From positions 124,001-188,000 of the forward strand of contig NZ_BMPU01000004.1 of NCBI RefSeq assembly GCF_014647755.1: a stretch of DNA of 64,000 bases, written 5' to 3'. Numbering within the stretch: the first letter of the stretch is position 1; each line of letters begins with the position of its first letter. This DNA is from Porphyromonas pasteri (lineage in GTDB: Bacteria; Bacteroidota; Bacteroidia; Bacteroidales; Porphyromonadaceae). Position numbers and translations under genes: made by a program. The notes below the pieces were generated by a model, which did not search any database, had not been told where the DNA came from, and was given only the letters and a program-made list of their open reading frames with translations. Shown one piece after another: positions 16,449-26,496 of the stretch.

Positions 16449-18758
16449 ATGACAGAGAGCAAACGCGCTTTATCTGAATACGTTTACCAAAGTAAGTATT
16501 CCTTGTTCCGCGAAGACTTGGGTCGTAAAGAGACCTGGGACGAGAGCGTCGAACGTATCCGCCAGATGCACCTGACGCACCTGGAGCGCTTCGCCCCCCA
16601 GGCGCTACAAGACGAGTGGTTCATGACCCAGTTCAATGAGGCCATCGACTACTACAAGCTGAAGAAGTTCGTTGGGTCCCAGCGCAACCTCCAGTTCGGC
16701 GGCGAGCCCGTCCTGAAGTCCTCAGCGAAGTCGTACAACTGTAGCTACTCGCACTGTGACCGCCTTGAGGTCTTCCGTGAGATCGAGTGGCTCCTGCTCA
16801 GTGGCTGCGGCTGCGGTCTCTCCGTAGAGCAAGCCCACGTAGACAAGCTCCCTGCACTCCTCCCCGCCAGCGAGCTGTCTCAGGAAAGCGAAGCCTATGT
16901 CATCGGTGACAGCATCGAGGGCTGGGCTGACTCCATCCACCGCCTCCTCGAATACTACTTCATCCCCGGGGTAAAGAAGCCCGTCTTCGACTACTCTGAG
17001 ATCCGCCCCAAGGGTGCCAAGATCGCTGGGCGCTTCATCGCTCCCGGACCTGACGGTCTGCGTATGGCACTTGATAGAATCCGTGCCCTGATGAAGGCTG
17101 CCGTCGCAGCTGGTCAGAAGCGCCTCTCTGCCCTGCAGTGCACCGACATCATCGCGCACTTGGCTGACTCCGTCCTCTCGGGTGGTGTCCGTCGCTCGGC
17201 GCTGATGATCCTCTTCTCTCCCGAAGACACGGAGATGGTGAACTGTAAGCACGGCGACTGGTTCACCACCAATCCCCAGCGTGCTCGCTTCAACATGTCG
17301 GCCGCTCTCAACCGTGGCGAAGTCGATCGCTCACTCTATGAGTCGCTCTTCGAAGCTATGCGTACGAGCGGTGACCCCGGTCTCTACTGGAGAGATAAGT
17401 TCGGCGTAGGCTGTAACCCCTGCTGCGAAATCGGCTTCTTCCCCACGGACAAGAATGGCGATACGGGCTGGCAGGTATGTAACCTTGCCTCCATCAATGG
17501 GATGGAATGTACTAGCGAAGAGGAGTTCTACAAGATCTGCCGCTGCGCGTCCACGCTCGCAACCGTGCAGGCTACCTATATGGACTTCCCCTACCTCGGA
17601 CAGGCTACGACGAACATCATCCAGTCCGATCCCCTCATCGGTGTATCCATCGGCGGGATCATGAACAACCCTCAGATCCTCACGAACAAGGATATCCTCG
17701 CCGTCGGGGCTATGCAGGTGCGCCAGCAGAACTCTCAGTGCGCTCGCATCCTCGGCATCAACCCCGCCAGCCGTACGACCTGCGTCAAGCCTGATGGTAC
17801 GGTGAGCCTCCTGCTCGGTATGACCTCGGGTATCCACGGCGCTTACGCTAAGCGCTACCTGCGCAGCGTCGAGGCCAACATCGAAGAGCCCAACCTCAAG
17901 GCTTACGAAGAGGCTAACCCCAAGGCTGTACAGCCCAACATCTTCAAGCCCGCTACGGACAAGAAGATCTTCTTCCCCATCGAAGAAAGCGAAGACACTC
18001 TTCTGCGCAGCGAACTCAGTGGCATCAAGCTCCTCGAGTACGTCAAGCTCGTCCAGCAGAGCTGGGTCATCCCCGGCATGAGCGACATGGAGTCTCCCAT
18101 CAAGAATAATGTATCGAACACCGTCGACGTGCCCAACGACCAGTGGGATGCCGTCTGCGACTGGGTCTGGGAGAACCAAGACTACATCGCTGGTGTGACC
18201 TTCCTCTCCACCTACGGCGATATGGACCTGCCTCAGGCTCCTATGTGCAAGGTCTCGACGGCTGAGGAGATCCTCCGCGAATACGGCGTCGGTAGTATGT
18301 TCGCTTCGGGTCTCGTCGTGGACACGATCGAGGTCTTCGGCGACCTGTGGAAGGCTTGCGAATCGGCTCAGGGCCGTGGCGAGCAGCTCTTCGTCTCGGA
18401 CTACGCTATCGATGACTACATCCAGCGTCACAGCGTCGAGGGCGAAGCCCCCTGCCTGGACCGCGAGCACGTGCGTGGTATCCTCGCAGCACGCCTGCAG
18501 GACAAGGTCGAGAACCTCGCTGCTAAGCGCGATATCGTCCGCCGTATCGAGAAGTTCGCCCACAACTACTACCGTGGCGATATCTACAAGGCGGTGAACG
18601 TGCTGAAGAGCGTGAATAACCTCCACCTCTTTGAGCTCCTGAAGAAGACGTACAAGCCAGTAGACTGGAAGAGCGTCGACTTCTCTGGCAAGCAGTTCAC
18701 CAATGCCGATGAGCTCGGTGCAGCCTCCTGCGCTGGTGGTGCCTGCGAGATCAAGTAA
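16449..18758 (+). CDS. nrdJ: Adenosylcobalamin-dependent ribonucleotide reductase (class II)
   Basis: A protein of about 769 residues that reduces ribonucleoside triphosphates to deoxynucleotides using a thiyl radical made from adenosylcobalamin, without oxygen or a second subunit. Visible features are the first active-site Cys region SYNCSYSHC, the loop LLSGCGCGLSVEQ, SGGVRRSALM, the radical-Cys motif NPCCEIGF, and the C-terminal redox pair in SCAGGACEIK. It belongs to the monomeric RTPR-like branch. The start at 16449 (MTESKRAL) is preferred because the promoter box overlaps the longer start. No B12 riboswitch is seen in the short leader. It is monocistronic, with a strong terminator. The CobJ-CobH fusion at 33 kb is the only B12 synthesis gene in the window. 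Confidence 0.95.
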   Translation: MTESKRALSEYVYQSKYSLFREDLGRKETWDESVERIRQMHLTHLERFAPQALQDEWFMTQFNEAIDYYKLKKFVGSQRNLQFGGEPVLKSSAKSYNCSYSHCDRLEVFREIEWLLLSGCGCGLSVEQAHVDKLPALLPASELSQESEAYVIGDSIEGWADSIHRLLEYYFIPGVKKPVFDYSEIRPKGAKIAGRFIAPGPDGLRMALDRIRALMKAAVAAGQKRLSALQCTDIIAHLADSVLSGGVRRSALMILFSPEDTEMVNCKHGDWFTTNPQRARFNMSAALNRGEVDRSLYESLFEAMRTSGDPGLYWRDKFGVGCNPCCEIGFFPTDKNGDTGWQVCNLASINGMECTSEEEFYKICRCASTLATVQATYMDFPYLGQATTNIIQSDPLIGVSIGGIMNNPQILTNKDILAVGAMQVRQQNSQCARILGINPASRTTCVKPDGTVSLLLGMTSGIHGAYAKRYLRSVEANIEEPNLKAYEEANPKAVQPNIFKPATDKKIFFPIEESEDTLLRSELSGIKLLEYVKLVQQSWVIPGMSDMESPIKNNVSNTVDVPNDQWDAVCDWVWENQDYIAGVTFLSTYGDMDLPQAPMCKVSTAEEILREYGVGSMFASGLVVDTIEVFGDLWKACESAQGRGEQLFVSDYAIDDYIQRHSVEGEAPCLDREHVRGILAARLQDKVENLAAKRDIVRRIEKFAHNYYRGDIYKAVNVLKSVNNLHLFELLKKTYKPVDWKSVDFSGKQFTNADELGAASCAGGACEIK

Positions 18759-18798
18759 CGACTCCCCCGCCTCCCTGTGAGGCACTCGAATAAAGCAC

Positions 18799-18836
18799 AA
18801 GCCCCCGAGTAAGCAAGTGAGCTTACTCGGGGGCTT
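18799..18836 (+). terminator. Terminator after nrdJ
   Basis: 16-bp perfect stem AAGCCCCCGAGTAAGC (18799-18814) with GCTTACTCGGGGGCTT (18821-18836). Confidence 0.92.
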
Positions 18837-18898
18837 ATCTATTGGGGGAAGGGCCTCGTAGCTGGGCTACAAGAGGCCCAAATAGAGGGAGAGGAAGC

Positions 18899-19008
18899 AG
18901 CGTATATACGCAGGGAAATCTCCGTATATACGGAAATATATTTTCGTATATGCAGAATTTTATTTCTGTATATGCGAAAATTCAGCGCCTTATATACGGT
19001 CGTCCGTC
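18899..19008. repeat. 22-bp phased array E (core NSCGTATATACG)
   Basis: Five units start at 18899, 18921, 18943, 18965 and 18987, all 22 bp apart. Unit 1 holds the palindrome GCGTATATACGC and unit 2 CCGTATATACGG, a symmetric double change that keeps the palindrome. Later units drift (TTCGTATATGCA, TCTGTATATGCG, GCCTTATATACG). Linkers are AT-rich and all different. It lies between convergent genes. Confidence 0.95.
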
Positions 19009-19009
19009 C

Positions 19010-19258
19010 CTATTTCTTCTGCTTGACTAGCAGATTCATTACGAATAGGATGACGATAGCGCCAATGGCTCCCGTCAGGAAAGAGCCGATCCAGCCTTCG
19101 CCTAGAGAGGTATTGAAGACCTTCTCCAAAAGCCACGAACCTACGCCACTCCCCAGAATACCGACGATGATATTCCCGAGAAGACCAAGGCCACTACCTC
19201 GATAGATAATCCCGCCCAGCCATCCGGCCAGGGCTCCTGTAATCAGTGTTGCGATCAT
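19010..19258 (-). CDS. GlsB/YeaQ/YmgE family membrane protein
   Basis: An 82-residue inner-membrane protein with three hydrophobic segments and the Gly-rich signature of the transglycosylase-associated (GlsB/YeaQ) family: ITGALAGWLGGIIYRGSG, NIIVGILGSGVGSWLL and FLTGAIGAIVILFVMNLL. The family name is historical and no enzymatic activity is established. Members are often linked to envelope or general stress. The gene is a single unit; its 3' end touches array E. Confidence 0.9.
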   Translation of the reverse strand: MIATLITGALAGWLGGIIYRGSGLGLLGNIIVGILGSGVGSWLLEKVFNTSLGEGWIGSFLTGAIGAIVILFVMNLLVKQKK

Positions 19259-19379
19259 ACTTACAAGCTTTACTATTAAATTCAGCTACGAAGGTAAGGT
19301 TTATTAGCTGGAAGGCAAGACGTCAAGGATCGGCGCCTTCCCCCTTACGCTCAGACCTCCTCGGACTTCCCACAAAAAG

Positions 19380-19420
19380 AGCCTCCCCACCGTCAGCACG
19401 GAGCTAACGGTGGGGAGGCT
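19380..19420 (-). terminator. Terminator of the nqr operon
   Basis: 14-bp stem AGCCTCCCCACCGT (19380-19393) with ACGGTGGGGAGGCT (19407-19420). Read leftward it is followed by CTTTTTG, so it ends the nqr transcript. Confidence 0.9.
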
Positions 19421-19470
19421 TTGTATTGGACTTCGCCAGCCCCCCCGAAGGAGGCAGGCCCAGCGGTGTA

Positions 19471-20712
<1,242 letters not shown>

Positions 20713-20733
20713 TTCGTTGAGTCTTCGCTTTCG

Positions 20734-21351
20734 TTACATCTTGACACCAGAGAAGCTGAGGAAGGCAATCCCCATGAGCGCCGTGACGATGAAGGTGATC
20801 CCGAGGCCACGCAGGGGCTTGGGCACATCAGAGTACTGGAGCTTCTCACGGATAGCAGCCATCCCGACGATAGCGAGCATCCAGCCGATACCGGAGCCGA
20901 AGCCATAGATGGTAGCTTCACCGATGGTAGGGAATTCACGCTGCTGCATGAAGAGTGATCCACCGAGGATAGCACAGTTCACAGCGATCAGCGGGAGGAA
21001 GATCCCGAGCGAAGCGTAGAGCGAGGGGCTGAAGCGCTCGACAAGCATCTCCACAAGCTGCGTGAAAGCGGCGATGACGGCGATGAAGATGATGAAGGAG
21101 AGGAAGGAGAGATCTACACCTGCGGCATCAGCACCGATGAGCCAGTCAAGCGCCCCCTGCTTGAAGACTTTGGTCTCGAGGAGGTAGTTGATAGGCAGCG
21201 TGCAGGTCAGGATAAACGTGACAGCGATACCCAGGCCAAAGGAGGTCTTTACGTTCTTCGATACTGCCAGGAAGGAGCACATCCCCAGGTAGTAGGCGAA
21301 GATCATGTTATCGATGAAGATCGACCTAAAGAATAAGGCTAATGAATCCAT
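20734..21351 (-). CDS. nqrE: Na+-NQR subunit E
   Basis: A 205-residue integral membrane subunit with six hydrophobic spans, homologous to NqrD and RnfA. The conserved Cys-containing half-helices are visible: [13 protein letters not shown] near residue 25 and [14 protein letters not shown] near 120. These two cysteines hold the intramembrane iron centre shared with Nqr[18 protein letters not shown] is the usual N-terminus. It lies 21 bases before nqrF and 32 bases after nqrD. Confidence 0.97.
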   Translation of the reverse strand: MDSLALFFRSIFIDNMIFAYYLGMCSFLAVSKNVKTSFGLGIAVTFILTCTLPINYLLETKVFKQGALDWLIGADAAGVDLSFLSFIIFIAVIAAFTQLVEMLVERFSPSLYASLGIFLPLIAVNCAILGGSLFMQQREFPTIGEATIYGFGSGIGWMLAIVGMAAIREKLQYSDVPKPLRGLGITFIVTALMGIAFLSFSGVKM

Positions 21352-21383
21352 TCTTTGTTAGTTCTTATTTGCGTGGGTAAAGG

Positions 21384-22025
21384 TTAGTTTTCCTGAAGCT
21401 CCTTGTTGTACGAGCGGTGGATCCAGATGAGCACAGCCACGGAGATAAGGGCCATAGGAGGCAGGATCATCAGACCGTTGTTGACATAGCCGTGGATACC
21501 ATCGGTAGCGTAGAAGCTCTGAGGGATGATCTGGAAGCCGAGGAGCGTACCGGAGCCGAGGAGCTCACGGAAGAAACCTACAGCGACGAGGACAGCACCA
21601 TAGCCAAGACCGTTCCCGATACCATCAAGGAAGGATTCCCAAGGGCCGTTACCCAGAGCGAAGGCTTCGAGACGACCCATGAGGATACAGTTCGTGATGA
21701 TCAGCCCGACGAAGACGGAGAGCTGCTTGCTGACGTCGTAAGCATAAGCCTTGAGGACTTCGCTGACGATGGTCACCAGGGTAGCTGCTACGACGAGCTG
21801 CACGATGATGCGGATACGGTTAGGGATCGTCTTACGCAGGAGCGAGATGACGACGTTGGAGAAGGCGACGACGACCGTCACAGAGAGTGCCATGACGATA
21901 GCGGGCTCGAGCTTAGAGGTTACAGCCAGCGCGGAGCAGATACCGAGCATCTGCACCATGATGGGGTTGTTCTTGCTGAGTGGCCCGAGGAGCGTTTCTT
22001 TATTCTTTTTATTCCAGAGAGACAT
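21384..22025 (-). CDS. nqrD: Na+-NQR subunit D
   Basis: A 213-residue membrane subunit paired with NqrE. Six spans, with conserved Cys in MVQMLGICSALAVTSK and FVGLIITNCILMGRLEAFA that complete the intramembrane iron site. The second segment is the strongest NqrD/RnfE signature. It is separated from nqrC by only 2 bases, so translation is probably coupled. Confidence 0.97.
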   Translation of the reverse strand: MSLWNKKNKETLLGPLSKNNPIMVQMLGICSALAVTSKLEPAIVMALSVTVVVAFSNVVISLLRKTIPNRIRIIVQLVVAATLVTIVSEVLKAYAYDVSKQLSVFVGLIITNCILMGRLEAFALGNGPWESFLDGIGNGLGYGAVLVAVGFFRELLGSGTLLGFQIIPQSFYATDGIHGYVNNGLMILPPMALISVAVLIWIHRSYNKELQEN

Positions 22026-22027
22026 GG

Positions 22028-22762
22028 CTACTGAGCGTTATAGGTTTCAAGAAATTTTTGGAAGGGCTTGAGCGAGGCAGCGAGCATATCGTTCACACCA
22101 TTGCTGGTGAGCGTACCGCCCGAGATACCATCGACGTAGTCCTTATCCTCGACCTTCTGGCCATTCTTGACGACAGCGATACCGGTGAAGGCGCCTTCAC
22201 GGAAGATGTGCTTACCCTTGAACTGGGCAGAGAAGTGTGGCGTGGAGATTTCAGCACCGAGACCTGGGGTTTCCCCAGCGTTGCCGAAGTCAGCCCCATC
22301 GACCGTAGAGTGATCAGCAGCATCGATAGCGATGTATCCCCAGATCTTGTTCCACAGACCTGCACCATTGAGGGGGAGGACGTAGAGGGTCTTCCCGTTG
22401 ACCTCAGCGACGTAGACGGGGAGGTCTTGCTTCTCACCCTTAGCGATGAGCTTATAGGAGAGCTCGGTGTTGGCATTGAAAGCGTCGCTCTTACCGACTT
22501 CTTCCCCTTCGAAGGTCTTGACGACCTGGCCCTCTTCGTTGACGAGGAGTTCCTTCTTGATGAGGTCCTTGTAGGTGGAGATGACGGCGGACTTATCAGG
22601 GCTCTGACCAAGTGCGCGGAGGATCTGCTGCATCTTGTCGATGTTCGCATTCTCCTGCTGTGCGGGACGCAGGACGATCGCTGCACCTGCCAGGAGGACT
22701 GCAGCGAGGATGACCATCACCGCAGCATAGATCAGTACATAAGAATTCTTATCTCTATTCAT
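22028..22762 (-). CDS. nqrC: Na+-NQR subunit C, covalent FMN subunit
   Basis: A 244-residue subunit with one N-terminal membrane span (about 9-30) and a periplasmic FMN domain. The flavin attachment motif appears near residue 213 as DGISGGTLTSNGV: Thr in SGGTLT is the expected phosphoester acceptor. The usual motif reads SGAT, so this Gly variant is worth noting, although the acceptor Thr is kept. WGYIAIDAADHSTVDGADFG and ETPGLGAEI are family signatures. An ApbE flavin transferase would be needed and is not in the window. Confidence 0.96.
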   Translation of the reverse strand: MNRDKNSYVLIYAAVMVILAAVLLAGAAIVLRPAQQENANIDKMQQILRALGQSPDKSAVISTYKDLIKKELLVNEEGQVVKTFEGEEVGKSDAFNANTELSYKLIAKGEKQDLPVYVAEVNGKTLYVLPLNGAGLWNKIWGYIAIDAADHSTVDGADFGNAGETPGLGAEISTPHFSAQFKGKHIFREGAFTGIAVVKNGQKVEDKDYVDGISGGTLTSNGVNDMLAASLKPFQKFLETYNAQ

Positions 22763-22780
22763 CGTTGTAGCGGTGTTGGA

Positions 22781-23992
22781 TTAGTTCTGAGCCTTAGCGG
22801 AGAGACGCTTGAGACGCTTCTGCGTATTGCGCTCTACCACGATGTAGTCGATGAGAGGTGCGAAGGTATTCATCAGGAGGATAGCGAGCATCATACCTTC
22901 AGCGTACCCAGCATTGAGCACACGGATGAAGACGACCATTACCCCGATGAGGAAACCATAGACCCACTTCCCAGCTTCGGTGCGTGCAGCGGTCACGGGG
23001 TCCGTAGCCATAAAGACGATACCGAAGGCGAAGCCACCATAGATGAGGTGGTGAAGTGCTGATACCTGCATAGCGGGCGTAGCACCGATGGCGTTGAAGA
23101 CGGCAGCCATAGCGAAGACACCGACGACACCAGATACCATGATCTTGTAGCTGGCGATACCCGTATAGATGAGGATGCAAGCCCCGATGAGGATAGCGAG
23201 CGTGGAGACTTCACCTACCGAGCCAGGGAGGAAGCCGAGGAAGGCATCCCAGTCGGTGAGAGGACCACCGAGCGTATTGTGGATGTCGGGGAGCATACCC
23301 TTAGCAGCAGCGATCTGCCCGAGGGGCGTAGCACCAGAGAAGCCATCGACAGCCTTCTCAGCACCACCGAGCCCGAAGGTCGAGCCGAGGCGTACCCACA
23401 CGCTGTCACCAGACATAGCGGCGGGGTAAGAGAAGAAGAGGAAGGCACGCGTGATCAGCGCTACGTTGAAGACGTTGTAGCCCGTACCACCGAAGACTTC
23501 CTTAGCGAAGACCACAGCGAAGGCAGTAGCTACAGCGATCATCCACAGTGGGGTCTCCACAGGGATAATCATCGGGATGAGAATCCCCGTGACGAGGAAC
23601 CCTTCCTGAATCTCCTCATGCTTCATCTGGGCGATGATGAATTCAATACCCAGACCTACAGCGTAGGAGACGATGATCTGAGGCAGCACGGAGAGGAAGC
23701 CATAGAAGAAGGTGCTCCAGAAGGAAGCCTCTACACCTACAGCGATATTGTGCTGCAGCCCGACGTTGTACATCCCGAAGAGCAGCGCAGGCAGGAGAGC
23801 GAAGATGACTACGCTCATCGTGCGCTTGCTATCGATGGCATCGTGGACGTGAGCGCCACGACGCTTCGAGGTCGTATTGGGTACGAAGAGGAACGTCTCA
23901 AAGCCGTCGAAGACTGACTCCAGGGCCGAGAAGCGCCCCCCCTTCGTGAAGGCGGGCTTAATCTTATCGATTTGTTTTCTTAATGCGTTCAA
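22781..23992 (-). CDS. nqrB: Na+-NQR subunit B, channel subunit
   Basis: A 403-residue polytopic subunit that carries a covalent FMN and riboflavin and forms the sodium path. About ten spans are visible. The flavinylation motif is VDGFSGATPLGQ near residue 220, with Thr as FMN acceptor. FVATDPVTAARTEAGKWVYG in shifted form (FMATDPVTAART) and GGTGYNVFNVALITRAFLFF are NqrB/RnfD signatures. The N-terminal LRKQIDKIKPAFTKGG is typical. It lies 33 bases after nqrA. Confidence 0.97.
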   Translation of the reverse strand: MNALRKQIDKIKPAFTKGGRFSALESVFDGFETFLFVPNTTSKRRGAHVHDAIDSKRTMSVVIFALLPALLFGMYNVGLQHNIAVGVEASFWSTFFYGFLSVLPQIIVSYAVGLGIEFIIAQMKHEEIQEGFLVTGILIPMIIPVETPLWMIAVATAFAVVFAKEVFGGTGYNVFNVALITRAFLFFSYPAAMSGDSVWVRLGSTFGLGGAEKAVDGFSGATPLGQIAAAKGMLPDIHNTLGGPLTDWDAFLGFLPGSVGEVSTLAILIGACILIYTGIASYKIMVSGVVGVFAMAAVFNAIGATPAMQVSALHHLIYGGFAFGIVFMATDPVTAARTEAGKWVYGFLIGVMVVFIRVLNAGYAEGMMLAILLMNTFAPLIDYIVVERNTQKRLKRLSAKAQN

Positions 23993-24025
23993 GGTCGTTG
24001 TCCTTTTAATGAGTGAAACCTTCTA

Positions 24026-25378
24026 TTAGTTCATTTCCTTGTACAGCTCATCCAGACCCTGACGTACGATCTGCTGGAGAGGTATCTTGGACGTGTCGAC
24101 GAATTCGCAGACAGAGAAGTCTTCGGGAGCCACCTCATAGATACCGCGAGCCTCCATATCGTTGATGTTGAAGGCGATGATGCTCTTCAGGAGGAACTCA
24201 GGATAGATATCCATAGGGAAGACACGGTCGTACTCGCCACTCATGATCATAGCGCGGCGACCACCCTTGACACGGGCATCGAGCACATACTCCTTCTTAG
24301 GCATGAGCCAAGAGAAGTAAGAGCGGCTGTGGCTGTACTGGTTGAGACGAGGCATAGCCCAGCCAAAGACCTCGTGCACGTCGTCCCCCTCGGGGATGAT
24401 CGTGATCTGGTCAATAGAGTAGCTCATGCGGTCGTGCTCTTCATCGACCTTGACACCGGAGAAGACATCCCCCTCGATGATGCGCTCATGCTCACCCTTC
24501 TTACCGAGACGGCCTGCGAGGGCTTCGGTGAAGCGGGCACCAGGCAGGACGGTCAGATAGCCCGTCTCCTTAGCTTCGGAGCCCGTGAGAGCGATGGTGC
24601 GGGAGAAGTCGACCTTACCGGTCTTGAGGAAGCGGCCGATCACAAGAAGATCGCTGGCCTTGAGCGTCCAGACGGTCTCTTCCTTGTTGATAGGCGCCGT
24701 GTGGTTGATCAGCGTACCGACCAGACCTGCGGGGTGTGGCCCGCGGACTTCGACGCGCTCGACACCCGTCACACCCGTCAGTTCGCCAGGAGCGACACCG
24801 AGGTAGACCTTACCCGTGGTAAGCTTGGTGAGAGCGGTGAGAGCCAGCTGTAGCTCGTCCTCGCGACCCTGAGCCAGATAGCCGAAGCGGGGAGCAAGGG
24901 GAGCGGTGAAGTTCGCCGTGACGAAGATGTCACGGGGCTCAGTCAGAGGATTAGCCAGACGGTCATAGGGACGCTGCTTGAAGAAGCTGAACATACCACT
25001 CTCCAGGAGGAGAGCAAGTACCTCAGAGCGCTGCATCTTTTCGACCCCAGCCGTGGCGAAGGACTTGTACTCCGTCGTCGCATCGGGGCGTACTTCGACG
25101 CTCAGGACCTTGCGCTTGGCACCGCGATTGACAGCGATGACTTCGCCACTGACAGGCGAGGTCAAGCACAGCTCAGGCGCACCCTTGTGGCACAGCAGAG
25201 CATCGCCTGCCAGCACCTTGTCGCCTGGGTGAACGATCACTTTAGGGACGAAGCCGATGTAATCATCGGGGACGACGGCATAGCTCTCCGTGCGCTGGGC
25301 TGCTGCGAGTTGCGTCTCAGCGGCCTTTCCCTTCAGATTCAGCGTGAGGCCCTTCTTTATCGTGATAATGTTCGGCAT
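24026..25378 (-). CDS. nqrA: Na+-NQR subunit A
   Basis: A peripheral cytosolic subunit of about 450 residues with the standard opening MPNIITIKKGLTLNLKGKA. The ATG at 25378 is chosen because the longer in-frame start at 25423 lies inside the -7 box at 25421-25428 and adds non-family residues. Recognisable stretches include KVIVHPGDKVLAGDALLCHK, SPVSGEVIAVNRG, DIFVTANFTAPLAPR and FGWAMPRLNQYSHSRSYFSW. It is the first gene of nqrABCDEF. No cofactor is bound in the family; it shapes the cytosolic side of the complex. Confidence 0.96.
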   Translation of the reverse strand: MPNIITIKKGLTLNLKGKAAETQLAAAQRTESYAVVPDDYIGFVPKVIVHPGDKVLAGDALLCHKGAPELCLTSPVSGEVIAVNRGAKRKVLSVEVRPDATTEYKSFATAGVEKMQRSEVLALLLESGMFSFFKQRPYDRLANPLTEPRDIFVTANFTAPLAPRFGYLAQGREDELQLALTALTKLTTGKVYLGVAPGELTGVTGVERVEVRGPHPAGLVGTLINHTAPINKEETVWTLKASDLLVIGRFLKTGKVDFSRTIALTGSEAKETGYLTVLPGARFTEALAGRLGKKGEHERIIEGDVFSGVKVDEEHDRMSYSIDQITIIPEGDDVHEVFGWAMPRLNQYSHSRSYFSWLMPKKEYVLDARVKGGRRAMIMSGEYDRVFPMDIYPEFLLKSIIAFNINDMEARGIYEVAPEDFSVCEFVDTSKIPLQQIVRQGLDELYKEMN

Positions 25379-25420
25379 AACACGTGATTTGATGATTTGT
25401 TTAGTTAAATTATTTGGGTA

Positions 25421-25428
25421 CAAAAGTA
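25421..25428 (-). promoter_or_regulatory. -7 box TACTTTTG for nqr operon
   Basis: TAnnTTTG on the minus strand, 43 bases before the chosen nqrA start. 25429-25684 upstream holds no gene. Confidence 0.65.
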
Positions 25429-25684
25429 CACATTCTTTGCCATACTCTACCTATAATAAGGGAGGCAGCGCCCCACCACATCCCCACAACAAGCGAAGAG
25501 AGTACACTTAATCTCCTATTCTCGGCATTCCTCCCAGCCTCGCGCGCGTACATTATTATAGGCACTCACCCACAGACCTCCTTTTCAAGAGAAGCTCTCC
25601 TGACGTCGGATACCCCCTCCTACAGCCCGCTACCCGCCCTCTTACCGAAGGGACTTCGCAAACCTCACCCGAGGTAGATAAATG

Positions 25685-25806
25685 AACCTATATTGGTCGG
25701 CGGGCTGACCTATATAGGTGCGTGGGTCGAGCTATATAGGATGACGAAGGAAGCTATATAGCTTTGGACTAATTCCTATATAGCTTTGTGAAGTGACCTA
25801 TATTGG
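25685..25806. repeat. 22-bp phased array F (core RACCTATATAGG)
   Basis: Six units start at 25685, 25707, 25729, 25751, 25773 and 25795, all exactly 22 bp apart. Cores: AACCTATATTGG, GACCTATATAGG, GAGCTATATAGG, AAGCTATATAGC, TTCCTATATAGC, GACCTATATTGG. Units 4 and 5 show the arms changing from CC/GG towards GC while the centre TATATA stays. It abuts copy 2 of the 260-bp element. Confidence 0.95.
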
Positions 25807-26075
25807 GTTGTTGCTCCGCATAGGGATAAAAGTTACGGACGAGTGGCAGATAAGTTTGGACTACGTACGTGGCTCTAATATCTACGTACGTGGATATTTG
25901 GATTTGCGTGCCTGGTCTTTAAGACTACGTGCATAGATAGAAGAATACCACTACGGGAAGGCGCTTTTTTCTTCACGAGAACGATGCTTTTTCCTCCGCT
26001 GGATAAGAGGAATACGCGCGATAAGGCGAAGGGCTTGTGTATCACTTCGAAGAGGTACATCGGGGAGCTGGGCGT
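25807..26075 (+). repeat. 260-bp repeated element, copy 2
   Basis: Inverted partner of 15892-16150. It contains phased CTACGTACGTGG cores near 25862 and 25883 followed by decayed units, then the conserved block with CTGGATAAGAGGAATACGCG. Arrays of the TATATA-core family flank it on both sides (25685-25806 and 26121-26162), as array C flanks copy 1. Confidence 0.85.
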
Positions 26076-26120
26076 GCGATGCCTTAGCAGAATAAGTAGG
26101 GGGCAGGACTTTCGGCAACA

Positions 26121-26162
26121 GGCTCCTATATGTTCACCCGCCGACCAATATAGGTTCGCTCA
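26121..26162. repeat. Short array F' (two units)
   Basis: Units at 26121 (GGCTCCTATATG) and 26143 (GACCAATATAGG), 22 bp apart. Read on the minus strand, the second core with its flanks is identical over about 27 bases to the start of array J at 63340. The 26163-26419 stretch beyond it shows no gene. Confidence 0.85.
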
Positions 26163-26419
26163 TCCTACCTCCACGAGTCCGAAGCACACACCTCTACTCC
26201 AAAGCACGTCCCCAGCACCATAAGAGCGGGCGATAAAGTCGGTATTTTGCACTGCAAACCTACCTACAATTATGTATTTTTTCTCCGTGATTTCACCTCT
26301 CAGCGAAGCACAGCTCAGCGCAGATTATCACACAACGCACTATAATACAGATGATTTCCAGCTCACACCGACGATATGCGAGGCTACCTACCGCCCAAAT
26401 TTAATCCTATGAAAGGGCA

Positions 26420-26427
26420 TATATTTG
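26420..26427 (+). promoter_or_regulatory. -7 box TATATTTG
   Basis: TAnnTTTG match 69 bases before the first BspA-like gene. Confidence 0.65.
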
Positions 26428-26496
26428 CGGCGTTTTTCAGGGCAAAAGCCCCTGTCAACCTCCAATCATAATTCACCCATCCTAACCACTGACGTG

